From: a virus
Length of the DNA: 64,000 nucleotides
Virus record (IMG/VR): IMGVR_UViG_3300047168_000018
Coordinates: 1 to 64,000 of that record
Reading direction: 5' to 3' (one strand)
Position 1 is the first letter of the stretch; each line of letters opens with the position of its first letter. The translations under genes and the position numbers were made by a program. The notes beneath the pieces were generated by a model, which was not told the DNA's origin, searched no databases, and saw only the letters and a list, made by a program, of their open reading frames with translations. This document shows positions 44,548 to 51,689 of the stretch, one piece after another.

Positions 44548-45179
44548 TGTCCAACAACTTCGACCGCTGCGTCGCCGTCACGCTTGCCTACGAAGGCGGC
44601 TTCGTCGACAACCCGGCCGACCCCGGCGGTGCCACGAATTTCGGCATCACGCTGCGCACCCTCGAAGCCTTCCTGGGCGAGCCTGTCACGGTCGATGACG
44701 TACGCAACATGACCGTCGACACCGCGACCGCGATCTACGGCGCGAATTACTGGAACGCGATGCGCTGCTCCGCGCTGCCGCCCGGCGTCGATATGGCGCT
44801 GTTCGACTTCGGTGTGAACTCGGGCATAGGGCGCGCGGTGCGGACGCTTCAGCGCATCGTCAGCGTCGCGCAGGACGGCTCTGTCGGGCCGGCCACCATC
44901 GGCGCGGTTCAGGAATGGCGGCCGGCCGATCTCGTGACATCGCTGTGCTCGGCGCGGCTGGCGTTTCTGCGCGGGCTCCCGACGTTCGCCGAGTTTGGCA
45001 ACGGCTGGACGACGCGGGTCAAGGACGTGGCGGGAAGGGCGCTGGCGATGGTGGCGGGAGCGGGGCCTGTCGTGCCGGCTGCGCCCCCGTCAGAGCCGGC
45101 CACGTCCGGCCCCGACAATTCGGCTGACGCGCTCATGGCGCAAGAGCAAGCGACGCTTGACGAGGAACCTTCCTCCTGA
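44547..45179 (+). CDS. Endolysin, GH108-type lysozyme
   Basis: 210 residues from the ATG at 44547. The N-terminal domain has the GH108 signature Y-E16-G-G-F-V-D-N-P-x-D-P-G-G-A-T-N-F-G-I-T, with Glu16 as catalytic acid. It continues through NYWNAMRCSALPPGVDMALFDFGVN and a C-terminal peptidoglycan-binding helix set (VGPATIGAVQEW, LCSARLAFLRGLPTF). A Pro/Ala-rich tail ends the protein. There is no signal peptide, so it would need a holin. It cleaves glycan strands during host lysis. Confidence 0.9.
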   Translation: MSNNFDRCVAVTLAYEGGFVDNPADPGGATNFGITLRTLEAFLGEPVTVDDVRNMTVDTATAIYGANYWNAMRCSALPPGVDMALFDFGVNSGIGRAVRTLQRIVSVAQDGSVGPATIGAVQEWRPADLVTSLCSARLAFLRGLPTFAEFGNGWTTRVKDVAGRALAMVAGAGPVVPAAPPSEPATSGPDNSADALMAQEQATLDEEPSS

Positions 45180-45346
45180 GCGAGGACCAGAAATATCCGC
45201 AGCCACACGGCTCGGTGTCGGTGCCCGGCGCAGAACCGCCCCGGCGCGAGCCGCCGCACTACAGGCCCCGGCGCGGGTTCTGGCGGCTTGAGCGTCACAT
45301 CCGCGCCGTACTCGAGAAACCCGACCGCGACAAAAGAGGAGAATGA
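45176..45346 (+). CDS. Possible 56-residue basic/proline-rich peptide (CTG start)
   Basis: The gap after the endolysin holds an open frame with no ATG, GTG or TTG near its start. A CTG at 45176 overlaps the endolysin stop and has GAGGAA at a normal distance. The peptide is rich in Pro, Arg and Glu (EPPRREPPHYRPRRGFWRLERH) and its TGA falls two bases before the next ATG. Codon use resembles neighbours. Translation is unproven. Confidence 0.3.
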   Translation: MSEDQKYPQPHGSVSVPGAEPPRREPPHYRPRRGFWRLERHIRAVLEKPDRDKRGE

Positions 45347-45347
45347 C

Positions 45348-45617
45348 ATGAACGAACCGACCGACGGGCTGGCGCAGTACCAGTCCATCAAGACAGTGCT
45401 GGCCGGCAGGATCACCGAGGTCGTGCCGGCCGGCTGCTACGTGCAGGAAGCCAACGGCATCGCGTCGGTGTTCCGCGTGTTCGAGGAAGGCATGACCGTC
45501 CGGTATCAGCCGCAGGTCGGCGATTACTGGGTCGTGTATCAGCCCGATGGCTACCAGAGCATCTCGCCGAAGGCGGTGTTCGAGGCCGGCTACGTGCTCA
45601 TGCACAAGGAGGCTTGA
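45348..45617 (+). CDS. Conserved small phage protein (GRITEV type)
   Basis: 89 residues; AGGAGA is well placed upstream. It contains VLAGRITEVVPAGCYVQE and VGDYWVVYQPDGYQSI, resembling the early-region protein at 53344, which has TLVGRITEVERFGAKM. The two may share a small beta-barrel-like fold. Role unknown; it stands between endolysin and holin-like genes. Confidence 0.55.
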   Translation: MNEPTDGLAQYQSIKTVLAGRITEVVPAGCYVQEANGIASVFRVFEEGMTVRYQPQVGDYWVVYQPDGYQSISPKAVFEAGYVLMHKEA

Positions 45618-45619
45618 CC

Positions 45620-45898
45620 GTGGGAAGCAACGCGACTGCCGCGACCGCGGCGACTGCCACCGGCGGCGCGAGTGCCGCGCTGATCGTGCTGGTGTGGGTG
45701 CTGGGCCTGTTTCACATCACGCTGCCGGCCGATGTCGGGGCGGCGTTCATCATGCTGGTCGGCCCGGCGATTCACGGCATCTGGCTTCGGTACGTGACGC
45801 CGCAGCTGCCGACCGAGCCGACGGCGATGGTGCCGGTGACGATCGAGGCTCCCGCGCCGGTGCAGGCAAAGGCCGCCGGAACGCTGCCCGTCCTGTGA
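45620..45898 (+). CDS. Two-span membrane protein, likely holin
   Basis: 92 residues from the GTG at 45620, where AAGGAGG is seven bases upstream (TTG at 45614 is too close). Two hydrophobic segments, ~20-35 (AALIVLVWVLGLFHI) and ~40-58 (VGAAFIMLVGPAIHGIWL), separated by a short turn, and a Pro/Ala-rich tail. Size, topology and place near the endolysin fit a class II-like holin. Confidence 0.6.
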   Translation: MGSNATAATAATATGGASAALIVLVWVLGLFHITLPADVGAAFIMLVGPAIHGIWLRYVTPQLPTEPTAMVPVTIEAPAPVQAKAAGTLPVL

Positions 45899-46281
45899 CC
45901 CGGATCGCCTGGCTGTTGCTGGCGGGAGTGATCGGCGCCTGCGGGATCGTGCTGGTGTGCTGCGGACTCGTCGGCCTCGCACACGCAGCGCCACCGCAGA
46001 ACCCCGACCCGGTGCTGCACCGATGGTTCGAGACCCAGCACAGCGTTGCCGGCGCGTGGTGCTGCGATGTCGCCGACGGCTACATCCTGGCCGACAAGGA
46101 CTGGCACCAGGCCGGCGATCACTACGAGGTCCGCATCGACGACAAGTGGCACCCCGTTCCGGCCGATGCGCTGCGCGACCCGCTTGGCGGCCCGAACCCC
46201 ACCGGAGCGGCGATCGTGTGGTATCGCGGCTTCGGCGTCGACCTTCACATCTACTGCTTCACCCCAGGCTATGAGTACTAG
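45895..46281 (+). CDS. Secreted Cys/His/Trp-rich small protein
   Basis: 128 residues from GTG overlapping the holin stop. A long hydrophobic signal (LLLAGVIGACGIVLVCC) ends at AHA-AP. The mature part has GAWCCDVADGYIL, DKWHPVPADAL and YRGFGVDLHIYCFTPG, with three cysteines probably oxidised in the periplasm. Similar small secreted proteins with a Cys-Cys-Asp motif are frequent in alphaproteobacteria and their phages; function unknown. It may act in the lysis or envelope phase. Confidence 0.6.
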   Translation: MTRIAWLLLAGVIGACGIVLVCCGLVGLAHAAPPQNPDPVLHRWFETQHSVAGAWCCDVADGYILADKDWHQAGDHYEVRIDDKWHPVPADALRDPLGGPNPTGAAIVWYRGFGVDLHIYCFTPGYEY

Positions 46282-46301
46282 CCTTTACAAGGAGACCACC
46301 G

Positions 46302-46643
46302 ATGCGCCATATTATCGCCAGCCTTGCACTGATCGTCCTCGCCGGCTGCACGCTATCCTCCGGCCAGACCACGGCCCTGACCAGTGCCGCCACAACGGTA
46401 GCGTCGGCCGCGCCCGCTGTCTCTGGCACGCTCGCCACCATCGTCACGGACGGGCAGTTGTTCTGCAAGAACCAGGGCACCATCGTCGCCCTCGCCACGC
46501 TCGCCGGGTCGCCCGTCGTCGCGAAGGATGCGTCGTCGCCGTATGTGACGGCGGCGTGCGCCGCGATCGGTGCCGTTCCGGTGGCGCCCCCTGCGCCGGG
46601 GACGGCGGTGCCTACGGTCGCGGTCGCCGTGCCCGCGTCCTAG
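46302..46643 (+). CDS. Small lipoprotein, last gene of the late operon
   Basis: 113 residues; AAGGAGACCACCG precedes the ATG. A lipobox (LIVLAGC-T) follows a short signal, so Cys16 should be lipidated. The mature part is Ala/Thr/Val/Pro-rich with two further cysteines. Its position near holin and endolysin suggests an outer-membrane spanin-like role, but it lacks the usual Pro-rich Rz1 brevity. Its stop is one base from the converging stop of the minus-strand operon. Confidence 0.6.
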   Translation: MRHIIASLALIVLAGCTLSSGQTTALTSAATTVASAAPAVSGTLATIVTDGQLFCKNQGTIVALATLAGSPVVAKDASSPYVTAACAAIGAVPVAPPAPGTAVPTVAVAVPAS

Positions 46644-46644
46644 C

Positions 46645-47592
46645 CTATTCCCAAGTCGGCTCGCCGGGCTTCACTTCGACGGCTTCCTGAGCCCTGGCGT
46701 TGATCGTCAGCGGCTTCGGCTGCGCCATCTCCTGTAGAAGCTGCATGATCTGCTCGCGCGCCTGTTTGGCCTTCGCCTCGCCTTCCGCCGGCGGGGGCGG
46801 GGGTTCCGTGTCCATCATGCCCATCAGCTTCGCGAGGTCGACGATCGCCTGACGGCGGTCGCCGATCTTGATGCGGACGGTGATGGAGCCGTCCTTCAGC
46901 ATCTTCTGCTCGACCTCGACGATGCCGTACGCCTGGGCGTCCGACAGCACTTCGCTGTCCTTAACGACCGCGCCCTTCGGCCCCCATGTGACAAGGTCGC
47001 GAATGTTGATCGTCGCCAGCTGCATCAGGCGCTCGGCGAGGGCCGCCTTGCTGATTGCGTAATAGGCGACCGCCCTTGTTCTGGCCGTGAAGGCGACCGG
47101 ATCGGCGTCGCGGATCGCCTGCTTTTCCTCCGGTGTCAGGTGCTTGATGCGCTCCTCGCGCGCCATCTCGCGCTCTTTCTCAAGCCGGCGGGCGACGGCG
47201 CGGGCGGTTTCCTGCTCGGCCCTCTGCCTGGCGTGCGCCATGATCGCCCTGGCCGCAGGGGAGACGAGAAACCGCCGGCCATTGCGTTCGGCCAGTTTCT
47301 TGTCTGTCATCTCGGGGGCAAACGTGTCGATGTAGGCTTTCGCAACATCGCCGTGTTCGAGAAACCGCCACATGAACCGATGCTGCTGGCGCGTCACCTT
47401 CACGTTGAGCGCCCCGGGGGTCATCGCGCCCTTGACGTGCTCGGGCCGGACTTTGTCGATAGTCGATTGCCGCGGCGGGTGAAGCCCCCGTGCGCCGTGC
47501 TTTTTCTTGGCAACCGTGGCTTTTTCGACCGGGGGCTGTAGGCGGCGCTTCTTCTGCCGCTTCAGCTTTGCGTCGTCGGTCTCGTCGGTCAT
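46645..47592 (-). CDS. Candidate small terminase subunit (Terminase_2-like)
   Basis: 315 residues. The basic N-terminal ~65 residues precede a helical region (RQQHRFMWRFLEHGDVAKAYIDTF; ERNGRRFLVSPAARAIM), then a long charged helix and ATINIRDLVTWGPKG ... IVEVEQKMLKDGSITVRIKIGDRRQAIVDLAKLMG (in parts). This helix, TINIRD and D-R-x-x-A-x-x-x-L-A-K-L-x-G pattern is that of Terminase_2 small subunits, which recognise pac/cos DNA. The N terminus is longer than usual. No large subunit is adjacent, which is odd. It is last in the leftward operon. Confidence 0.6.
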   Translation of the reverse strand: MTDETDDAKLKRQKKRRLQPPVEKATVAKKKHGARGLHPPRQSTIDKVRPEHVKGAMTPGALNVKVTRQQHRFMWRFLEHGDVAKAYIDTFAPEMTDKKLAERNGRRFLVSPAARAIMAHARQRAEQETARAVARRLEKEREMAREERIKHLTPEEKQAIRDADPVAFTARTRAVAYYAISKAALAERLMQLATINIRDLVTWGPKGAVVKDSEVLSDAQAYGIVEVEQKMLKDGSITVRIKIGDRRQAIVDLAKLMGMMDTEPPPPPAEGEAKAKQAREQIMQLLQEMAQPKPLTINARAQEAVEVKPGEPTWE

Positions 47593-47966
47593 GGCCGTTC
47601 CTGCAACAGCAGCCCGAGCGCCGCCCGGCCAACGCGCGTCAGACGGGCCAGAGCGCGGAGGCCATTCGGGTTCGGCACGATCTCGATCATGTTGAAGTCG
47701 GGAAATCGCTTCCAGAACTCGCGGATGAAAACGCTCATGCCAGCACCTGAGACTTCTTTCGTGCTGCCGTCGTGCGGCAGGTATTTCAGCATGGCTTTTT
47801 CGCCGTTCGTCAATTCGGGGATGATGTCAATGACGTGCCGCGCCATCGGGCCAACCGGGACGTGATCGGCCTTGCGGCCGCCGTTCATCCCGTGCCCGAT
47901 GAAAACGATCCGCTTATCGGCGGCGGCCCGCGCTCGCAGCAGCAGCAGGTCGCCGATTTGGCTCAC
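47589..47966 (-). CDS. Unknown small protein upstream of terminase candidate
   Basis: 125 residues, overlapping the terminase start by four bases. Motifs include RIVFIGHGMNGGRKAD and SVFIREFWKRFPDFNMIEIVPNPNG. It looks like a compact alpha/beta domain with basic C-terminal helix. No family recognised. Confidence 0.55.
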   Translation of the reverse strand: MSQIGDLLLLRARAAADKRIVFIGHGMNGGRKADHVPVGPMARHVIDIIPELTNGEKAMLKYLPHDGSTKEVSGAGMSVFIREFWKRFPDFNMIEIVPNPNGLRALARLTRVGRAALGLLLQERP

Positions 47967-48262
47967 TTGAGCCGCGCCTTCTTCAGCCGTTCACCGGCGG
48001 CAGCGCGCTGCTCATCAGTCAGGTCGCGCCCCCGGAACGGGTTCTTGGACATCCGATACGGCCAGTTGACGCACGACACGAGACCGCGGCGACGGACTTC
48101 CGACTCAGAACCGCTACAGCAGTCCAAACATTTGAGGCGGATCACCTTCAGCAGCCGCATCCCTTCGTGACCGAGTGCCTTCAGTTCGGCCTCGCTCATC
48201 TTCCTGGGATCGCGCCCGACCGGCGTCTGCTCGACGCTGTCCATTTCGAGATGCTGTTTCAT
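47963..48262 (-). CDS. Cys-cluster phage protein (CLDCCSG ... CxNWPYRMxxNP)
   Basis: 99 residues from the ATG at 48262, with GGAGGG upstream; an in-frame GTG at 48277 overlaps that site. The core KCLDCCSGSESEVRRRGLVSC then NWPYRMSKNPFRGR is a widespread phage/prophage motif that probably binds zinc. The end is basic and helical. Function unknown. Confidence 0.7.
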   Translation of the reverse strand: MKQHLEMDSVEQTPVGRDPRKMSEAELKALGHEGMRLLKVIRLKCLDCCSGSESEVRRRGLVSCVNWPYRMSKNPFRGRDLTDEQRAAAGERLKKARLK

Positions 48263-48486
48263 CTGCCGTCCCTCCACTCAACTTGCGTCGGCCAGTCGAT
48301 GAGCGACGTGTAACGAATCTCGACATCAAGCGGCTTGCCAGAGGCGACCAGATGAAAGGCGTTCAGCAGAATGGACACTCGCAGCGGAATGCCGCACTCG
48401 CGCTCAAGGCGGACCGCAAGAACCACATCCAGCCGCTCGCGCTGCATCTGGCTGAATACCAATGGTTCCGGCAGCGGCGCCCTCAC
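48259..48486 (-). CDS. Small protein, unknown
   Basis: 75 residues from the GTG at 48486, which overlaps the stop of the RuvC-like gene (GTGA). It contains VVLAVRLERECGIPLRVSILLNAFHLVASG, an amphipathic helix pair. There is no ATG at the start, but the junctions at both ends fit the operon pattern. Confidence 0.45.
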   Translation of the reverse strand: MRAPLPEPLVFSQMQRERLDVVLAVRLERECGIPLRVSILLNAFHLVASGKPLDVEIRYTSLIDWPTQVEWRDGR

Positions 48487-48995
48487 GCCGCCTTCCCGGC
48501 CGTGACGCGCCCGCGCCCGAGAATGTGGGCGTAGCGCAGCAGGATCAGGGCATCGGCGGCGTCGTCGCTCTCGACATCCCATCCCTGCGCTCGGCACCAA
48601 TCCAGCATCGGGCTTTTCGGGTGAGCCCCTTCCGCCGCCTGCGGCCGCCCGTGCCCGAGCACCAGATTGCGGACGGTGCCGACGTGCTCCTCGCGGTAGC
48701 GGACCCCGGCCTCGGTTGCAATCATCTCGACGATGCCGCAGAGCGAAAGCAGAATCCGCGCCGTCGCGCCGCCGCGCCGGCCCGCCGGGGCCTCGTACAC
48801 AACGAGTTCCGGCGCGTGGACGGTTATCGCATCTTCGAGTTCGCCGGCCAGTTTCGAGAAGCGAAGCCCGCTGCCGGAATCGTCCTGCTTGCCGAGGTTC
48901 CAGACGCCCCACACGAGCCGACCGCCATCCCGGCCAACGGCAAATCCAGTTTTGAGGGACAGGTCGAGCGCCAGGATGGTGCCGCGGGTAATCAT
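48483..48995 (-). CDS. RuvC-like resolvase / RNase H-fold nuclease
   Basis: 170 residues from the ATG at 48995, which overlaps the previous stop. It has the RuvC acidic set: Asp11 in ILALDLSLKTGFAVG, Glu68 in LVVYEAP and an Asp cluster (DDAADALILL, Asp144-Asp148). The length is that of phage-type RuvC proteins. It probably cleaves branched replication or recombination DNA before packaging, which fits its operon with a terminase candidate. Confidence 0.85.
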   Translation of the reverse strand: MITRGTILALDLSLKTGFAVGRDGGRLVWGVWNLGKQDDSGSGLRFSKLAGELEDAITVHAPELVVYEAPAGRRGGATARILLSLCGIVEMIATEAGVRYREEHVGTVRNLVLGHGRPQAAEGAHPKSPMLDWCRAQGWDVESDDAADALILLRYAHILGRGRVTAGKAA

Positions 48996-49648
48996 GCGTT
49001 GCCGACGGCCGGGCCGTCGAGGGCGGCGACCGCCGCGTCGATCGCGTCGGGTTCGCGCTTCTTGCCGCCCGGCGCCTTTGCGCCCCTCGCCTTGCGGGCG
49101 CGCGGCTGCGCCGTCTTCTCCTCCTTCGGCGGCTTCACTTTCGCGTCCTTGGCGAGCAGCTTCCGGTCGGCCGCGCCATCCGTCCAGCCGTCGCGCCACT
49201 TGACGTATTCCTCGGACCCCGGCTTGAACGGGCACCCCGACACTTCGCCGCCGGCGCGGGCGCTGTTGTAGCCGTCACCGAACGCGCGGGCGAGCGCGAG
49301 CCGCGCCTCGTTGTCCGACAGCGGCCGATCTGTCGTCGCCGGCGGCTTCGTCATCGCCTGGGTGAAATCGCCCTGACCGTCGGGGCCGAAGTCGAACACC
49401 GCCTTCGTGTAGCGGGCGCGGGTCGCCAGCTTCGCTTGAAGTTCGTCCGTGTCCAGCTTCGAGAGGCTGTGCATCTCCTTCGCTTCGTCCTTGTCGATGC
49501 CCTCGGCCTCGAACGCGCGCCACTTGGCGGCTTTGCGGGCCTTGAGGCGCATTTCCTCGACCTCGATCTCAGCCAGCCACGCCAGACAGGCATGGAGGGC
49601 GTCGTCGTTCGAGTTCTTCGGCACGTCGGCGCTCAGTTTCTTGGCCAA
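48992..49648 (-). CDS. Protein with C-terminal ribosome modulation factor (RMF)-like domain
   Basis: 218 residues. Residues 1-100 are charged helices (EEMRLKARKAAKWRAFEAEG; DTDELQAKLATRARY). Residues ~119-165 match RMF: RAFGDGYNSARAG, then GCPF, then KWRDGWTDGAADR, equivalent to R-A-x-x-x-G-Y ... C-P-Y ... W-x-x-G-W-x-x-A-x-A-D-R of E. coli RMF. The C-terminal ~50 residues are Lys/Ala/Pro-rich and probably bind nucleic acid. RMF dimerises and silences 70S ribosomes; a phage version embedded in a larger protein could target ribosomes. Function is inferred from this similarity. Confidence 0.6.
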   Translation of the reverse strand: MAKKLSADVPKNSNDDALHACLAWLAEIEVEEMRLKARKAAKWRAFEAEGIDKDEAKEMHSLSKLDTDELQAKLATRARYTKAVFDFGPDGQGDFTQAMTKPPATTDRPLSDNEARLALARAFGDGYNSARAGGEVSGCPFKPGSEEYVKWRDGWTDGAADRKLLAKDAKVKPPKEEKTAQPRARKARGAKAPGGKKREPDAIDAAVAALDGPAVGNA

Positions 49649-49658
49649 CTGGGTTCTC

Positions 49659-49943
49659 CTACGAAGGGTTGATGACGGTTGTGGTGGGGTTGGCCCGCTC
49701 CTTGTCGACCCATTCCCACACGGCCCCCTCCGGCACCTTGTAGGCGCGGGCGACGTGCTGAACGAGATCGGCGATCAGCAGCCCATAGCTGCGGTGCGTG
49801 TAGCCGGAAGCCGGGTGGATATGCGTCACGACCGACTTGTCCGGGCCGATGAACATGACCACCAAAGGGTTTTCGATCTGGAACGTCTCGGGCATCGGGT
49901 AGCGGAAGCCGAGCGGGTCGGCCTTCATCGGCAGTTTCGGCAT
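49659..49943 (-). CDS. Unknown small protein
   Basis: 94 residues from the ATG at 49943 (GGAG upstream). It reads PLGFRYPMPETFQIENPLVVMF, then THIHPASGYTHRSYGLLIADLVQHVARAY and VWEWVDKERANP. A His-rich loop and a helix are visible. No known family; second gene of the leftward operon. Confidence 0.55.
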   Translation of the reverse strand: MPKLPMKADPLGFRYPMPETFQIENPLVVMFIGPDKSVVTHIHPASGYTHRSYGLLIADLVQHVARAYKVPEGAVWEWVDKERANPTTTVINPS

Positions 49944-49978
49944 CGGCGTTCTCCGTGCAAATCGCGATTGTAATGCGG

Positions 49979-50203
49979 TCAGCGGCCGGCGGCACAGGCT
50001 TTGCGCTTGGATGCGCGGTGCAGACAATTGAAGTCGATGCCTGGTATGCCGCGCCGATCCGCAGCCTGGATAATCGCTTCCATCCTGTTGGGCGGCACGA
50101 TGTTGCGGTGCCTCCACACGCGGAGCGCGTTGATTGTAATGCCGGCGTCCGCCGCGAAAGCGGCGTCGGACGGCCAGAGCGCGATGATTTGAGCCACTGT
50201 CAT
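49979..50203 (-). CDS. Cro/CI-like HTH regulator, possibly from a leaderless message
   Basis: 74 residues. A helix-turn-helix is visible in IIALWPSDAAFAADAGITINALRVWRHRNIVPPNRMEAIIQAADRRGI (described in parts), close to the Cro-like W-R-x-R-x-x-I-P family. The ATG has no ribosome site. A -10-like CACATA (minus TATGTG, 50215-50210) lies seven bases upstream, so the transcript may start at the ATG. It is first in the leftward operon and faces the early operon, the classic place of a switch regulator. Confidence 0.7.
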   Translation of the reverse strand: MTVAQIIALWPSDAAFAADAGITINALRVWRHRNIVPPNRMEAIIQAADRRGIPGIDFNCLHRASKRKACAAGR

Positions 50204-50309
50204 GGCATTCACATAGGAAACCGGAAATTTCGCGCAAGTAAGTTTTGCCCTTGAACTGGCCGGGCATTTCAGCCATGTAATGCGGACACCGGCCACCGAG
50301 GGGCATTTC
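50204..50309. promoter_or_regulatory. Divergent control region between leftward and early operons
   Basis: 106 bases. Rightward: TTGAAC (50251-50256) and TGTAAT (50276-50281), spacer 19. Leftward: TTGCGC (50237-50232) and TATGTG (50215-50210), spacer 16. Candidate operator elements are a direct repeat GGGCATTTCA at 50262-50271 and 50301-50310, and the palindrome GAAATTTC at 50224-50231, all sharing ATTTC. The Cro-like product is the obvious candidate binder. Confidence 0.5.
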
Positions 50310-50630
50310 ATGTCGGGTATCGACCTTACACTCCTGCCGGGCGGCGGGTTTGTCGCCATCGCCGCCGATGTCGTGTCAGGGCACGACCTGCATGCGGCGA
50401 TGTTCGATTGCCCGTCTTCCCGGCGGATCAGGCGGCGCGACTGGCAGGTGATCCTGCGGCGGCGGCGGGGCGACCTGCTGCTGTATTGGAGAGCGCGGCA
50501 GAGGGGCGACAACCGGCCCGGCTGGCGGCGCGAGGTTCTTGCCGACTTGCGCCGGGCGCGGGCTGGCTTGAGGCGTGCAGAGGCGGCAGTGGCCGCAATA
50601 CCGGCTGATTTCCCAGGGAGGACACGATGA
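50310..50630 (+). CDS. First gene of the early operon, basic protein
   Basis: 106 residues from the ATG at 50310 (GAGGGG upstream; an ATG at 50280 has none). A hydrophobic N-terminal half (IDLTLLPGGGFVAIAADVV) is followed by an Arg-rich helical half (RRIRRRDWQVILRRRRGDLLLYWRARQ). It could bind nucleic acid. Family not recognised; overlaps the next gene by four bases. Confidence 0.5.
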   Translation: MSGIDLTLLPGGGFVAIAADVVSGHDLHAAMFDCPSSRRIRRRDWQVILRRRRGDLLLYWRARQRGDNRPGWRREVLADLRRARAGLRRAEAAVAAIPADFPGRTR

Positions 50631-50965
50631 GCGAAGTTGTCGAGGCAAAGCCGACCTACAAGGCCGTCATCCGTTTCGACGGCGGGAGCGTCTACGCTGC
50701 CGAGAAAGACGATGGATGGGGCATTGCGCCGATCCAGATCGAGTTCGGCGATTCCTTCAAGGAAGGGTCGTTTCGCCGCTTCTTCTCGGCGGCGCTGGCG
50801 CGGCAGATCGCGGCGCTTTTGATAGAAAAGGCGGACTACGTCGAGTCCGCCGCCTATGCGGTGGCCCCCGTCGAACCGGAAACCCCGGTCGAGGCCCCGC
50901 CCGCTGTCGTGGCGTTGGATCAGCCCGACATCGGCACCGCGCCCGACGCCGACTTTACCTTCTGA
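50627..50965 (+). CDS. Early-operon protein, unknown
   Basis: 112 residues. An alpha/beta N-terminal part (TYKAVIRFDGGSVYAAEKDDGWGIAPIQIEFGD) and a helix (ALARQIAALLIEKADYVES) are followed by an acidic Pro/Glu-rich tail ending DADFTF. Acidic C termini of this sort occur in single-strand binding proteins, but no OB-fold signature can be assigned. Confidence 0.5.
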   Translation: MSEVVEAKPTYKAVIRFDGGSVYAAEKDDGWGIAPIQIEFGDSFKEGSFRRFFSAALARQIAALLIEKADYVESAAYAVAPVEPETPVEAPPAVVALDQPDIGTAPDADFTF

Positions 50966-50976
50966 GGGGCACCGTC

Positions 50977-51192
50977 ATGGAACAGAACCAGTTTCTGAAC
51001 GGCATCAAAATCCTGCATGCCATCGACAAGCACGAGATCGAGGCAAAGCTGAAACGCCCAATGGATGGGGATTCCTGGCAGGCGTTCCGGTCGAATCCCT
51101 CGCGCTACTTCATGCGCGCGTGCGACGCTGAGGCCGGCGCGATCTGGGCGGTGATCGAGGACCGGAACGTCCCGGCAAGGGGGTCGCTGTGA
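50977..51192 (+). CDS. Early-operon protein, unknown
   Basis: 71 residues with GAGGGG upstream. It contains LNGIKILHAIDKHEIEAKL and WQAFRSNPSRYFMRACDAEAGAIWAVIE, a helix followed by an alpha/beta unit. The stop overlaps the GTG of the next small gene. Confidence 0.5.
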   Translation: MEQNQFLNGIKILHAIDKHEIEAKLKRPMDGDSWQAFRSNPSRYFMRACDAEAGAIWAVIEDRNVPARGSL

Positions 51193-51272
51193 AGGCGGCC
51201 GAGGCGCTCGCGCTGATTGCCATCGGCGCCGTTGCTGGGTGGGCGTTCACACTGGCGGCGGCGGGGCTGTAG
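51189..51272 (+). CDS. 27-residue membrane peptide
   Basis: GTG overlaps the preceding stop (GTGA) and the TAG abuts the next ATG, so it fits the operon perfectly. The peptide is almost entirely a transmembrane helix (VKAAEALALIAIGAVAGWAF then TLAAAGL). Possible roles are host-membrane modulation or none; it is too short to classify. Confidence 0.45.
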   Translation: MKAAEALALIAIGAVAGWAFTLAAAGL

Positions 51273-51689
51273 ATGGGGGTTCAGGGTCGCCAGGAGACGT
51301 ACAAGACGTTGCTGACGCCGGTGTTGCGCGACGAGATCAATCGTCTCGTCGATGCCGGCGCGACGCAGGGCCAGATCGTGCGCAAGACCGGCATTCATCG
51401 TGCGACCATCGGGTCGTGGATGCGGGAAGGGAAGACGAAGCGGTGCCCGGCCAGCGCGGTGCCGGGCCGCCGGCCGCAGCCAGCCAGCGACGTGATGAAC
51501 GGGCGGCTTGTGAAGGGTCCGGAGGCGCTGATGGACGTGTGGGTGTCGAACGATCTGGCGTGGCTGATGGCGCGGATCGACCTCTACAAGAATTACGGCC
51601 TGACGCAGACCCGCGAATACGTGCTGTGGCGCGAGCGGGCGACCGAACTTCTGATGGCGCGGGCCGAGCGGGAAATGGAGGCGGCGTGA
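51273..51689 (+). CDS. Helix-turn-helix protein
   Basis: 138 residues. Residues ~17-53 (RDEINRLVDAGATQGQIVRKTG, then IHRATIGSWMREGK) form a clear HTH of the resolvase/transposase-like or XRE-like type. The C-terminal part is helical with WLMARIDLYKNYGLTQTREYVLWRERATELL. A transcription or replication regulator of the early operon is likely. Confidence 0.6.
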   Translation: MGVQGRQETYKTLLTPVLRDEINRLVDAGATQGQIVRKTGIHRATIGSWMREGKTKRCPASAVPGRRPQPASDVMNGRLVKGPEALMDVWVSNDLAWLMARIDLYKNYGLTQTREYVLWRERATELLMARAEREMEAA

